Source of the DNA: Spirosoma spitsbergense DSM 19989
GTDB taxonomy: Bacteria > Bacteroidota > Bacteroidia > Cytophagales > Spirosomataceae
DNA length: 43,310 bases
Assembly (NCBI RefSeq): GCF_000374085.1
Contig: NZ_KB893583.1
Location: 1 to 43,310, forward strand
Direction: 5' to 3'
Shown here: positions 1-7,470 of the stretch, piece after piece
Layout of the letters: each line of letters opens with the position of its first letter
How positions within the stretch are numbered: the stretch's first letter is position 1
The notes under the pieces: generated by a model
Seen by the model: the letters and a program-made list of their open reading frames with translations, nothing else
The model's database searches: none
Told to the model about the DNA's origin: nothing
Position numbers and translations under genes: made by a program

Positions 1-105
1 AGTGAGCCATGAGCGGAAATAGAAGCTGCGAGCAAAACTACAAAATTTGTGTCACCTTATTTTATCAGCATTCCTTATAAGAAAGCCCAACTTGTTTAAA
101 TAATT
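1..105. other. Upstream region with possible divergent promoter
   Basis: This AT-rich leader precedes the first gene. On the minus strand there is a perfect Bacteroidota -7 element (TAGTTTTG, plus-strand 33-40) followed by an ATG at 10-8, so a divergent gene may start just inside the left edge. Only three codons of it are visible, so no product can be named. No clear -33 box was found on either strand. Confidence 0.3.
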
Positions 106-1941
106 ATGGGTGGTAGAAAACAACTAAAATCCCGACGGCAGTTCCTGCGCAAAACCTTGCTGGGTATCACCGGAACGTCAGTTTTGCCGAACTTGGCAAT
201 GGCGACTTCCACCGGTACGACCGTCCCCGGCAAGGATAAACATCCAGCGGTTGCTCCCAATCCGGTTGCCGGAACGCACCGCAATCTGTTCAACGGGGAT
301 ACCTGCGTATATTTTTACAATCCCGAATTGTGGTTGCCCGAGGACTTTACCCTGAAAACGGTGACTAACGCCCGAACGGGTAAACCAAATCCCAAACCCA
401 CCCCCGAAGGCGGACCGTTCTCTGCGAAAGCGATTCATCGCTATGTAGCGATGCTGGCCGGGAGTGGCATTGATACGTTTGTTATCAACGCCAACGCGTC
501 CCGGGCCTGGTACCCTAGCCGCACCATGCCGAGCATTCTGGATGGTTACCAGCGGGGCGACCGGGAGTTTTTTCGTGGTCACGCCGTTTGTGTGGGGGCT
601 AAGAAACCGGAAGAAGAAGAAGCGTTTATCGACTCGATTATGCCGTTCATGAACCAGTATCAGGATCTTATTGATGCCGGAGTAGACTGGTTAGCGGAAA
701 CGTCCATCGCCTGTCGGGAGCAGAAAATTGCGCCCTGGGTCAGCATTCGCATGAACGATATGCATGGTGCCACCAACGCGGCCGGTAGTTTTTACAACGT
801 ACCCCTGCTTAAACAGCCCGGGATGCGACTCAAAAACTATTCGTACGGGCTGTATAACCTGCCCACCCGGCAGGGACTTAACTACGAGAAGCAGGAAGTT
901 CGTGACTTTATGTTCGCCCAGATTCGGGAAGTTGTCGAGGATTACGACTTCGAGGGGCTGGAACTGGACTGGTGGCGGAATCCGCTCTGCTGCGAACCGA
1001 ATGCGTCGGCCCAGACGCTCGCCATGATGACCGACTGGTTCCGTCAGATTCGTGCCCTGACGGAACGAAAGGCCCAAAAAAAAGGGCGACCGTATCCATT
1101 GGGGCTGCACATCCCGGGCCGACTGGGCATCCTGAAAAGTATCGGGCTGGACGTTGCAACACTCTGCCAGGAAGGAATTATCGACTTTATCAGTCCGTCA
1201 GGTTTCTGGTGTACGACCTGGGATATGCCCCACGATGCGCTTCGGCAGCAGGTCGGAAACCGGGTTGCTATTTACGGCGTCATTGAAGACGGGGTAAATA
1301 ACCTGCCGACGATGGACCCGGTACGCAACCAGGCCCTGCCGATGCGCTACCTGTCGGCCAGTCCTGAACTGATGCGGGCCAATGCCGCCGGTAAACTGGC
1401 GATGGGAGCCGATGGTATCGAGTGGTTCAATTTCTACAGTACGGATGCCCCCCGCATACCAGGACTGCGGGCCGATTATCCGTCGATGCGTAACATCGAT
1501 AAACTGGATTTTTTACGGGGTCAGCCCAAACAGTATTCGGTTGGCATTGGCGGGCGGAATAGCAATATGATCCCGTATGATTTGCCGGCTCAACTCCCGG
1601 TTTCCCTGGAGTTTAACGCACACCATGCCTTCAACGTCGCGATGTGCGCCGAACCAGCTTCGTCGGGGCTGGAACTAACCATTCAGATTATCACGAACGC
1701 AGCCGATGACGTGACCATCTTAGCCGTTTCCTTTAATGGCACCTGGCCTCAGACAAAACGTAACTGCGTCGAAAAACTCCTTTTCCCCTGTGGGCCGCTC
1801 ACGCAGTTTACCAACCAGCACGTTGGTTATAATTACCAATTTCCCGTAGCATTGATACGTGATGGCTGGAATGAAATCGTGGTAGAAAACGCAGGTAAGC
1901 AACCCATCACCGTGGCTTGTATTGAATTGGGAGTAGCCTAG
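106..1941 (+). CDS. Tat-exported TIM-barrel glycoside hydrolase-like protein
   Basis: This 611-residue protein begins with a twin-arginine signal (SRRQFLRK near residues 9-16) followed by a hydrophobic stretch and an Ala-x-Ala-like site near residue 33, so it is probably exported folded. The body reads like a (beta/alpha)8 glycosidase: a strand-end acidic motif (FEGLELDWWRNP, about residues 282-293) and several later Trp/Asp-rich strand ends such as GIEWFNF. The last 130 residues or so look like a beta-sandwich accessory domain. This pattern is typical of the poorly characterised GHL-type hydrolases that act on polysaccharides. The substrate cannot be read from the sequence. The gene stands alone, with the DNA repair gene 107 bases downstream. 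The fold is inferred from motifs; the exact family is not recognised. Confidence 0.7.
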   Translation: MGGRKQLKSRRQFLRKTLLGITGTSVLPNLAMATSTGTTVPGKDKHPAVAPNPVAGTHRNLFNGDTCVYFYNPELWLPEDFTLKTVTNARTGKPNPKPTPEGGPFSAKAIHRYVAMLAGSGIDTFVINANASRAWYPSRTMPSILDGYQRGDREFFRGHAVCVGAKKPEEEEAFIDSIMPFMNQYQDLIDAGVDWLAETSIACREQKIAPWVSIRMNDMHGATNAAGSFYNVPLLKQPGMRLKNYSYGLYNLPTRQGLNYEKQEVRDFMFAQIREVVEDYDFEGLELDWWRNPLCCEPNASAQTLAMMTDWFRQIRALTERKAQKKGRPYPLGLHIPGRLGILKSIGLDVATLCQEGIIDFISPSGFWCTTWDMPHDALRQQVGNRVAIYGVIEDGVNNLPTMDPVRNQALPMRYLSASPELMRANAAGKLAMGADGIEWFNFYSTDAPRIPGLRADYPSMRNIDKLDFLRGQPKQYSVGIGGRNSNMIPYDLPAQLPVSLEFNAHHAFNVAMCAEPASSGLELTIQIITNAADDVTILAVSFNGTWPQTKRNCVEKLLFPCGPLTQFTNQHVGYNYQFPVALIRDGWNEIVVENAGKQPITVACIELGVA

Positions 1942-2048
1942 CCGGAATTCTTCTGGCTCCCTAGCGAAACTGCCCGTAATTTGTTCGTCAATCGGTTAAC
2001 TTGCGGCAACAATATGAACGGTTTAAAGACGAATAGCTGACCAGCAAA

Positions 2049-2552
2049 ATGACAACCACCGTTTTTGATTCACCGCTCGGCCTGGTTCGGATTACGGGAG
2101 ATGAAGATGGTGTATCGGAGATTTCCTGCACCGACACCCCTACGTACAGCGAGCTACTGGACATGTCGCCCGATAGCCTGCTCGACAAACCGGTGCGACA
2201 GGCGGTTGAGCAACTGATGGCGTATTTTGCCGGGACGCGTCAAACGTTCGATTTTAGACTGAATCCCGTAGGCACTACCTTCCAGCAAACGGTATGGCGG
2301 GCGTTGCTCGACGTGCCATACGGCACCACCGTATCGTACCTGACTCTATCCCGACAGATTGGCGACGAAAAAGCGATTCGGGCCGTGGCGGCTGCCAATG
2401 GCCGTAACCCGCTCTGGATTGTAGTGCCCTGCCACCGCATCATCGGCTCCGACGGGTCATTGACGGGCTATGCCGGTGGACTTTGGCGCAAACAGTGGCT
2501 GCTGGAACACGAAGGTGCCTTTGCCCGGTCAACGCAGCTAACGTTGTTTTGA
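2049..2552 (+). CDS. ogt: Methylated-DNA--[protein]-cysteine S-methyltransferase
   Basis: This is a suicide DNA repair protein that transfers alkyl groups from O6-alkylguanine, and to some extent O4-alkylthymine, to its own cysteine. The 167 residues match the compact Ogt/MGMT type. They have a poorly conserved N-terminal ribonuclease-like domain and a C-terminal helix-turn-helix domain with the acceptor motif IVVPCHRIIG (Cys near residue 128). The Asn-Gly 'hinge' (AAANGRNP) comes before it, and the Gly-Tyr-Ala-Gly-Gly loop after it. There is no AraC-like Ada domain, so it acts as a repair enzyme and not as the adaptive-response regulator. A TAACTTGC sequence at 1997-2004, also seen before polX, may be a variant -7 element. 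It converges with the GHMP kinase gene. Confidence 0.95.
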   Translation: MTTTVFDSPLGLVRITGDEDGVSEISCTDTPTYSELLDMSPDSLLDKPVRQAVEQLMAYFAGTRQTFDFRLNPVGTTFQQTVWRALLDVPYGTTVSYLTLSRQIGDEKAIRAVAAANGRNPLWIVVPCHRIIGSDGSLTGYAGGLWRKQWLLEHEGAFARSTQLTLF

Positions 2553-2594
2553 CCCCATGGGTTTTGCTCACCATAATAGAAAAAGCCTGCTGAA

Positions 2595-3719
2595 TCATCC
2601 ATTGACCCCTTCCCGGACCGCGGAAGGGTACGTTTCGGAAGTAGTACCCACATCGACCGAGACGATGTAAGCGCGTCCGCCTTCCCGTTCGATGGCTTCG
2701 GCCACCTGTTCGGCTTTTTGGGGGGCATAGGCAAACATGCAGCCCCCTCCGCCCGAACCGTTTATTTTGCCGCCTAAAGCCCCGGCTCCCAGGGCAGCAT
2801 CCAGCATCCGGTCGATTTTTGGGGTCGAAATGCGTTGGGCATCGCGTAGGTTAGCGTGGTGTTCGGTGAGTAGTCGCCCGAACTGCGCATCATCCAGCAA
2901 CGAGCCATTGGATGCCCGGAGTAACGTCAGGGCTTCGCGGAGTAAATCCCGGTTGGCCAGCGTTCCTTTCAGCAGGATATAATCATCTTTCGGCAACATA
3001 TCCCTGTATTCTGAAATCGCGGTGATGGGCGTGGTTTGCAGGGAGAATGCCGGGGTAAGTTCGGTTAACTGTTTGGCAATTCGTAACATACCGTATTTTA
3101 CCCGGCCCAGGATACCGATGGTGTCCTTAGGCTCCTGCGAATTTCCGAGAACGAACGTGCCGAGGGTAGGGCGGTAGGATTCGAGGTGGATAGCGGGTTG
3201 TGATTCCAGGTAGATAACCCCGCCAACGGCGGTTGAATAGTGGTCCATCATGCCACCCGGTTCACCAAACTCCAGCACCTCGGCCCGGTAGGCCAGTTCG
3301 GCCAGCTGTGCGGGGGGTAACAGCTGCGGGTTGTCGGCCAATTGGCTTAGTACACTGAGCCAGGTAATCAGCAGGGCCGATGAACTCGACGCGCCCGCAT
3401 TGATAGGAATGTTTCCCCGTACCTCGCCGTCAATGCCCGTACTGAACCGAAACCCCGTACGGACCAGTACGTTGACCGCGCTGCGGAAGTAATCGCGGTC
3501 GTGCTGGTAGGGGAGGGGTAACGCTGTCAGATCAAACTCTTCGGAGTGACCAATATTCGGTAGCTTTACATGAACCCGCTGTCCGGCAGTTCGTTCGGCG
3601 GTTAGCTGAATGCGACAGGAGATGGCGGCCGCAATGATGGGTAGTCCCAGGTAATCCTGGTGTTCGCCGAACAGACAGATGCGCCCGGGTGTAGATGCCG
3701 TAATAGTAGGGGTAGTCAT
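2595..3719 (-). CDS. GHMP-family sugar kinase, galactokinase-like
   Basis: This 374-residue ATP-dependent small-molecule kinase has all three GHMP motifs. Near the N-terminus is a galactokinase-type substrate signature (RICLFGEHQDYLG, residues 12-24). In the middle is the phosphate-binding loop (PINAGASSSSALL, about residues 105-117). Near the C-terminus is the Gly-rich GGKINGSGGGGCMF motif. GGMMDHY, about residues 154-160, probably supplies the catalytic aspartate. Galactokinase itself usually has a GRVNLIGEHTDY signature, and here it is changed to GRICLFGEHQDY, so the substrate could be another sugar such as arabinose or fucose, or a heptose. No sugar-catabolism genes lie beside it to decide. 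It is cytoplasmic. Confidence 0.85.
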   Translation of the reverse strand: MTTPTITASTPGRICLFGEHQDYLGLPIIAAAISCRIQLTAERTAGQRVHVKLPNIGHSEEFDLTALPLPYQHDRDYFRSAVNVLVRTGFRFSTGIDGEVRGNIPINAGASSSSALLITWLSVLSQLADNPQLLPPAQLAELAYRAEVLEFGEPGGMMDHYSTAVGGVIYLESQPAIHLESYRPTLGTFVLGNSQEPKDTIGILGRVKYGMLRIAKQLTELTPAFSLQTTPITAISEYRDMLPKDDYILLKGTLANRDLLREALTLLRASNGSLLDDAQFGRLLTEHHANLRDAQRISTPKIDRMLDAALGAGALGGKINGSGGGGCMFAYAPQKAEQVAEAIEREGGRAYIVSVDVGTTSETYPSAVREGVNG

Positions 3720-3883
3720 AGGGGTTGAAATACGCTAAACGTATGACGAACATACGGTTTTTACAACAAAAGGCCGTGTCTCATTAGGTAATCGGGCGGT
3801 TTAAGCGCAGAAATGACCGATGAGATACAAGTCGATTCGTTACTACGACAACCCCGGCGTTTTCTGCACGGTGAGTGCTTAGC

Positions 3884-4325
3884 CTATAGGACTACCACCC
3901 GCGCCCGGCTCAGGTTCTGAATCCGGGCATACGGTTTTTTTATCGCCTTTGCGAAATACCACGCAACGCAATACATGCCGGGTTTATCGAACGTATGGAC
4001 TGTTTTGACAGTGACGGTCCAATCATCTCTACCCGTGGCGGTAAGCTTTCCGGTCATTGGAAACGTACCTGCGCCATCAAAACTCCACAACCTTGCCGGT
4101 GTGGGGAGGCACGGCAACCTCGGCTATGAACGTGACTGGTTTGCCAACTTTTACCTCCGCCCGTACTCTACCATTCGCCTTCAGCGTAACTACCGGCTGA
4201 ATACCTTTGCACCCGGCGGCCGTAGCCGGGCAAATACGCCGGGCTATCCGAACGGAATAGAACAGGGTTCGGTTTAGAGATGGTAGTGGCGTACGGCCAT
4301 AGATAGCTGGAGAACAATACTTAGC
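3884..4325 (-). pseudogene. C-terminal remnant of a tannase-like/PKD-ending hydrolase, frameshifted
   Basis: The minus strand encodes about 145 residues that resemble the C-terminus of large Bacteroidota and proteobacterial hydrolases annotated as tannase or alpha/beta hydrolase, but they are split by one frameshift. From 4325 the frame reads a block containing SLNRTLFYSVRIARR, then GIQPVVTLKANG, then FIAEVAVPPHTGKVVEF, and reaches a stop. The next frame picks up at once as WSFDGAGTFPMTGK, continues through HTFDKPGMYCVAWYFAK, and ends with the family-like YARIQNLSRARVVVL just before the stop at 3884. No start codon or catalytic domain remains, and the upstream end is a TGA at 4328-4326. The similarity is recalled from family patterns, not searched. 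Confidence 0.6.
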
Positions 4326-4381
4326 TCATTAATCCTATACCCCAACATTGTACTTACCCATTGGTTAGTAGTCGCTTGATT

Positions 4382-5035
4382 ATGAAAAAGAATGTAACCG
4401 TATCGGTACTGATGGCTGTTTATAATACAGATTTTTCGTTGGTAAAACGAGCCATTGACTCAGTACTGAATCAGGACATGGCTGATTTTGAGTTGATTGT
4501 CATTGATGACGGCAGCCAAAACGATCCGAAACATCAGTTGCTGGATTATGTTCGGCAACACGAAGACCGGGCCATTTATCTGCGCCATGCCAACTGTGGC
4601 CAGTCCAGGTCAATTACGCGTGGGATTCAGAATAGTGCGGGGGAGTTTGTTACTATGCTGGATGCCGATGATGAATACAAACCGTATCATCTGCGGGCCT
4701 GCCTGGAACAGATGACCGATACAGATTTGCTGGCTTCGACCACCGAGACGGTTGTGGATACGGATGATGATTATTACGTGCCCGACCGGCATGACCCGTA
4801 TCAGTTGGTACACGTTGACGACTGTATTCTGTTCGCAACACTCTTTGGGCGAAAAGAGGTGTTCACCAACATGAAATTTCAGGACCGATACGGGGCCGAT
4901 GCGTATTTTTATGAGCACGTTGCCCAAAACTACCGCGTCAAAAAAGTGAACCTGCGAACGTATATCTACTACCGGAACATAGCAACCAGTATCTGCTCGG
5001 TGGTTAAACGAAGGCACACAACGGTGTTCACCTAA
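4382..5035 (+). CDS. Glycosyltransferase family 2 (GT-A fold)
   Basis: This 217-residue inverting GT2 enzyme transfers sugar from a nucleotide donor to a cell-envelope or exopolysaccharide acceptor. It has the canonical N-terminus (VSVLMAVYNT), the first conserved acidic patch (IVIDDGS) and the metal-binding DxD-like motif (LDADDEY). The acceptor half is short compared with typical 250-330 residue members. The start was set at the ATG at 4382 because the sequence MKKNVTVSVLM is the normal GT2 beginning; the TTG at 4361 only adds seven unsupported residues. The next glycosyltransferase starts 7 bases after its stop, so the two are almost certainly co-transcribed and probably decorate the same glycan. 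Confidence 0.9.
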   Translation: MKKNVTVSVLMAVYNTDFSLVKRAIDSVLNQDMADFELIVIDDGSQNDPKHQLLDYVRQHEDRAIYLRHANCGQSRSITRGIQNSAGEFVTMLDADDEYKPYHLRACLEQMTDTDLLASTTETVVDTDDDYYVPDRHDPYQLVHVDDCILFATLFGRKEVFTNMKFQDRYGADAYFYEHVAQNYRVKKVNLRTYIYYRNIATSICSVVKRRHTTVFT

Positions 5036-5042
5036 CGCTACT

Positions 5043-5792
5043 ATGACTCTTTTGCCAAAGCACCTCGTCATGGCCTGTCACATTACCGGCGTTCATGACG
5101 TAAACCGGAACCAGATACTGCCCAATGATGCGTATGATATCGTTGCCGACTGGGTAACATCCATCAGGCAGTTGAAACTACGGGGTGTACTGTTTCACAA
5201 CAATTTTTCGGAAGCCACCTGTGCTGCCCATCAGAACGAACACGTCGAATTCGTTAGAATTACCTACGATTCCCGTTTCAATCCTAATGTGTACCGGTAC
5301 ATGGTCTATCTGGATTTTCTGCAAGCCCGTGCCAGCGAGATTGCGGGCCTGTTCATAACCGATGTATCGGATGTGGTAGCAGTCAACGACCCATTTGTTC
5401 AGCCCCTGTTTCAGCGTAATCCTGATGCGTTGTTTTGCGGGGATGAGCCAGCGCGGTTACGCAACGACTGGATGCTGGTGCACGGCCAACACCTGCGTGA
5501 ACAGATGGCCGAATACGCCAGTTTTGAAACACAATTTGCCGACAGTACACTCCTCAATTGTGGTATTATTGGGGGAAGTACGGCAGTAATGCTGTCGTTT
5601 CTTGAACAACTTTGTCTCATTCACCAACGGTACAACACGATCAACGAAACTGGTTACACGGGCGATATGGGTGCATTTAACTACATAGCCCGTACCCGGT
5701 TTAACGATCACCTACGGCATGGTGAACCAGTCAACACAGTTTTCAAAGGGTATGAGCACGACCGCACCGACTGCTGGTTTCGGCACAAGTGA
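5043..5792 (+). CDS. Putative nucleotide-sugar glycosyltransferase
   Basis: This 249-residue protein looks like a GT-A glycosyltransferase of a family I cannot name. The centre has a strand followed by an Asp-x-x-Asp motif (GLFITDVSDVVAV, around residues 101-113), where family members bind the metal-sugar nucleotide. Later comes LLNCGIIGG, a pattern seen in GT8-like and related enzymes just before the acceptor site. A conserved-looking C-terminus carries GYTGDMGAFNYI, in which an Asp could be catalytic. The first ATG at 5043 is used; ATG 5070 (MACHITG) is a plausible alternative. It follows the GT2 gene by 7 bases, so it is probably the second gene of a small glycan-modification operon. Confidence 0.65.
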   Translation: MTLLPKHLVMACHITGVHDVNRNQILPNDAYDIVADWVTSIRQLKLRGVLFHNNFSEATCAAHQNEHVEFVRITYDSRFNPNVYRYMVYLDFLQARASEIAGLFITDVSDVVAVNDPFVQPLFQRNPDALFCGDEPARLRNDWMLVHGQHLREQMAEYASFETQFADSTLLNCGIIGGSTAVMLSFLEQLCLIHQRYNTINETGYTGDMGAFNYIARTRFNDHLRHGEPVNTVFKGYEHDRTDCWFRHK

Positions 5793-5910
5793 CTGGTTCG
5801 TTAAGTCCAGCTTTTTATTTTTCTGAAACAGAACGTACTACAAAGGGTTTGTTGTGAGACAGGGTGAAAATCGCCTGGTTACTTAACCAATCATTTGATA
5901 CAGTACGCGT

Positions 5911-6633
5911 ATGATTGTTCATAACACCAGCAAAGGCTGGGAGATTATTCACCAACAGGCACATGGCCTGCTGGCCTTTGAAATTGCCACCCACTGGCAA
6001 ATTGACCAACGGCCCGCCTACTGGTTTAAAACGCTGTCGGCCCTGCTCGAACATGATGATGGGCAGAAACCGTATAAGGGTAGAAACCACCTCTCCGAAG
6101 CAGGTGCACCGGTCCAGTTTGCGCCTTATTCGGTGGAACAGTGCCACCGGATGATTGAAATTGCCCTGCAGAAAAGTCGCTGGAATGCGCTCATGGTATC
6201 GCACCACGCCACATTTCTGTATGAGCCAAGACGGGGCGAAGACAAAGCATTGGACGCGTTTCTGGATCAGCAAAAGGATAATCAGAAGCAATGGCGCACC
6301 GACTACGGAGCCACCCAGAAAGAGGTAATGTACGCTTACGAATTTTTGCAGTGGTGCGATGCCCTGTCGCTGATTTTGTGCCGCAGTGAACTGCCACCCG
6401 AAGGCCGACAGCTCGAAGTCAGCAAAGGTCCCAACGGAAAGCCTTATTTCATCCAGCAACGAACCGAGGATACGTCGCTGTGTGTTAGTCCCTGGCCGTT
6501 TGACAGGGACGAATTCAGAGTTAACATTGAGGTCTACCCCGTAAATCAGTTGACGTTTAAGAACGATAATGAGTTGTATAACGCCATCAACGATGCCCAA
6601 ATCGAACTGCGGGAGTGGGTATTTAAAAAGTGA
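5911..6633 (+). CDS. DUF3891 family protein
   Basis: This 240-residue cytoplasmic protein matches the general layout of the DUF3891 family. It begins with MIVHNTSKGWEIIHQQAHGL, has a His-rich middle (VSHHATFLYEP) and a C-terminal half with WCDALSLILCRSELP. Conserved His/Asp residues in such proteins suggest a metal-dependent hydrolase-like fold, but no activity is established to my knowledge. There is no signal peptide. It lies 118 bases after the glycosyltransferase pair, so it may or may not be in the same transcript. Confidence 0.8.
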   Translation: MIVHNTSKGWEIIHQQAHGLLAFEIATHWQIDQRPAYWFKTLSALLEHDDGQKPYKGRNHLSEAGAPVQFAPYSVEQCHRMIEIALQKSRWNALMVSHHATFLYEPRRGEDKALDAFLDQQKDNQKQWRTDYGATQKEVMYAYEFLQWCDALSLILCRSELPPEGRQLEVSKGPNGKPYFIQQRTEDTSLCVSPWPFDRDEFRVNIEVYPVNQLTFKNDNELYNAINDAQIELREWVFKK

Positions 6634-6903
6634 CTACCGACTGCGTCAACTCCAGTTGTGACGTTGGGTTGATGTCGACACCAGGCCCCTTTGCTGAAGC
6701 GTTAACTCTCGTCCGCTCCCGGCACCCGTTACGACAACCGTTCTGTTGGCTATCTGCATATTTTTTTGATTTTAAACCTATTGAAAAGGCAGCAAGCGTC
6801 CGCTTTCCGTCTGCCAGAGGCAGGGGCGCGCAACGCAGCAGGGAATGAGGGGAACTTGGGCAGGAAGGCGGTTTTTATGCCCCCCTCCTGCGTTGAAAGC
6901 TAA
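6634..6903. other. Intergenic region, GC-rich inverted repeats, no gene seen
   Basis: About 270 bases separate the DUF3891 stop from the next gene. An open frame from GTG 6630 exists, but its low-complexity Arg/Ser-rich translation and its start inside the upstream gene argue against it. The region holds a small hairpin (CTGCC/GGCAG, 6811-6823) and an 8-base inverted repeat (CAACGCAG 6831-6838 with CTGCGTTG 6888-6895) that may shape transcript ends. Confidence 0.4.
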
Positions 6904-6926
6904 CAGTAACGAACAGGCTGTTACTG
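6904..6926 (-). terminator. Hairpin after the small secreted protein gene
   Basis: CAGTAAC (6904-6910) and GTTACTG (6920-6926) form a perfect 7-bp stem with a 9-base loop just past the stop codon of the minus-strand gene that ends at 6928. There is no clear T-run, so termination is only a guess. Confidence 0.4.
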
Positions 6927-6927
6927 A

Positions 6928-7305
6928 CTATTTTACCCGTTTGGCAACTGCGTCGAAGTTGTACACTTCGCCTTTGAGGGTATCCGCATCGACCTTCGCC
7001 AGGTTAAGGGCTAAGCCAGCCGCCTGCGGGGAGTCAAAATGGATAACCAGTTTATCGCCGTCCTCATCTATCTTGTCGATGGCCATTTTCGGCTTGGTCG
7101 CATCGACTGCATCGGTCAGTTCGCCGGTGAGCTTGCCATCTTTTCGGACCAGATCGGTTAGCAGCTTAACATCGCCACTGGGGGTTCCGGCAATCGAAAT
7201 TTCCCATTTCCCGGCATAAAAGTCGGTGGGTGCAGCCGTCTGAGCAAATCCATTGACCACAAGACCCAGAAATAGAACGAAGAGAAGCATACCTGTTTTT
7301 TTCAT
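6928..7305 (-). CDS. Small secreted protein, lipocalin-like beta-barrel candidate
   Basis: This 125-residue protein has a clear Sec signal peptide (MKKTGMLLFVLFLGLVVNGFAQ), giving a mature chain of about 103 residues. The mature part has alternating strands (GKWEISIAGTPSGDVKLLTDLVRKDGKLTGEL) typical of the small Bacteroidota secreted proteins that bind or respond to small ligands with a lipocalin-type or extracellular hydrolase-accessory fold. I do not recognise a named family. It follows metG on the same strand, but 165 bases and a strong hairpin separate them, so it is probably transcribed alone. Confidence 0.75.
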   Translation of the reverse strand: MKKTGMLLFVLFLGLVVNGFAQTAAPTDFYAGKWEISIAGTPSGDVKLLTDLVRKDGKLTGELTDAVDATKPKMAIDKIDEDGDKLVIHFDSPQAAGLALNLAKVDADTLKGEVYNFDAVAKRVK

Positions 7306-7403
7306 TGTTGTACGTGATTAAGTATGAAATTTTATTGGTTTGACGAGTAGTTCACCGACTCAAAGCTGGTCAGGCGAATTAACCCGATAAAGGTAACAAT
7401 GCA

Positions 7404-7434
7404 TTTATATTGTCTGGTTTTCAGACAATATAAA
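7404..7434. terminator. Perfect 13-bp stem-loop between metG and the secreted protein gene
   Basis: TTTATATTGTCTG (7404-7416) and CAGACAATATAAA (7422-7434) are exact reverse complements around a five-base loop. It lies 37 bases beyond the metG stop and 99 bases before the next start, so it could terminate metG or act in the leader of the following gene. It has no T-run beyond the AT-rich stem base, so its role is uncertain. Confidence 0.5.
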
Positions 7435-7470
7435 CGTTGCTAATCTATATGTTGCCGCATGACCAGATTT

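Noticed and set aside
5815..6600. Minus-strand open frame of about 261 codons across the DUF3891 gene
   Set aside because: It mirrors the DUF3891 gene, and has no start context or family motif.
6630..6848. Open frame of 72 codons after the DUF3891 gene
   Set aside because: It starts with GTG overlapping the previous stop, is Arg/Ser-rich and low complexity, and has no ribosome site or conserved motif.
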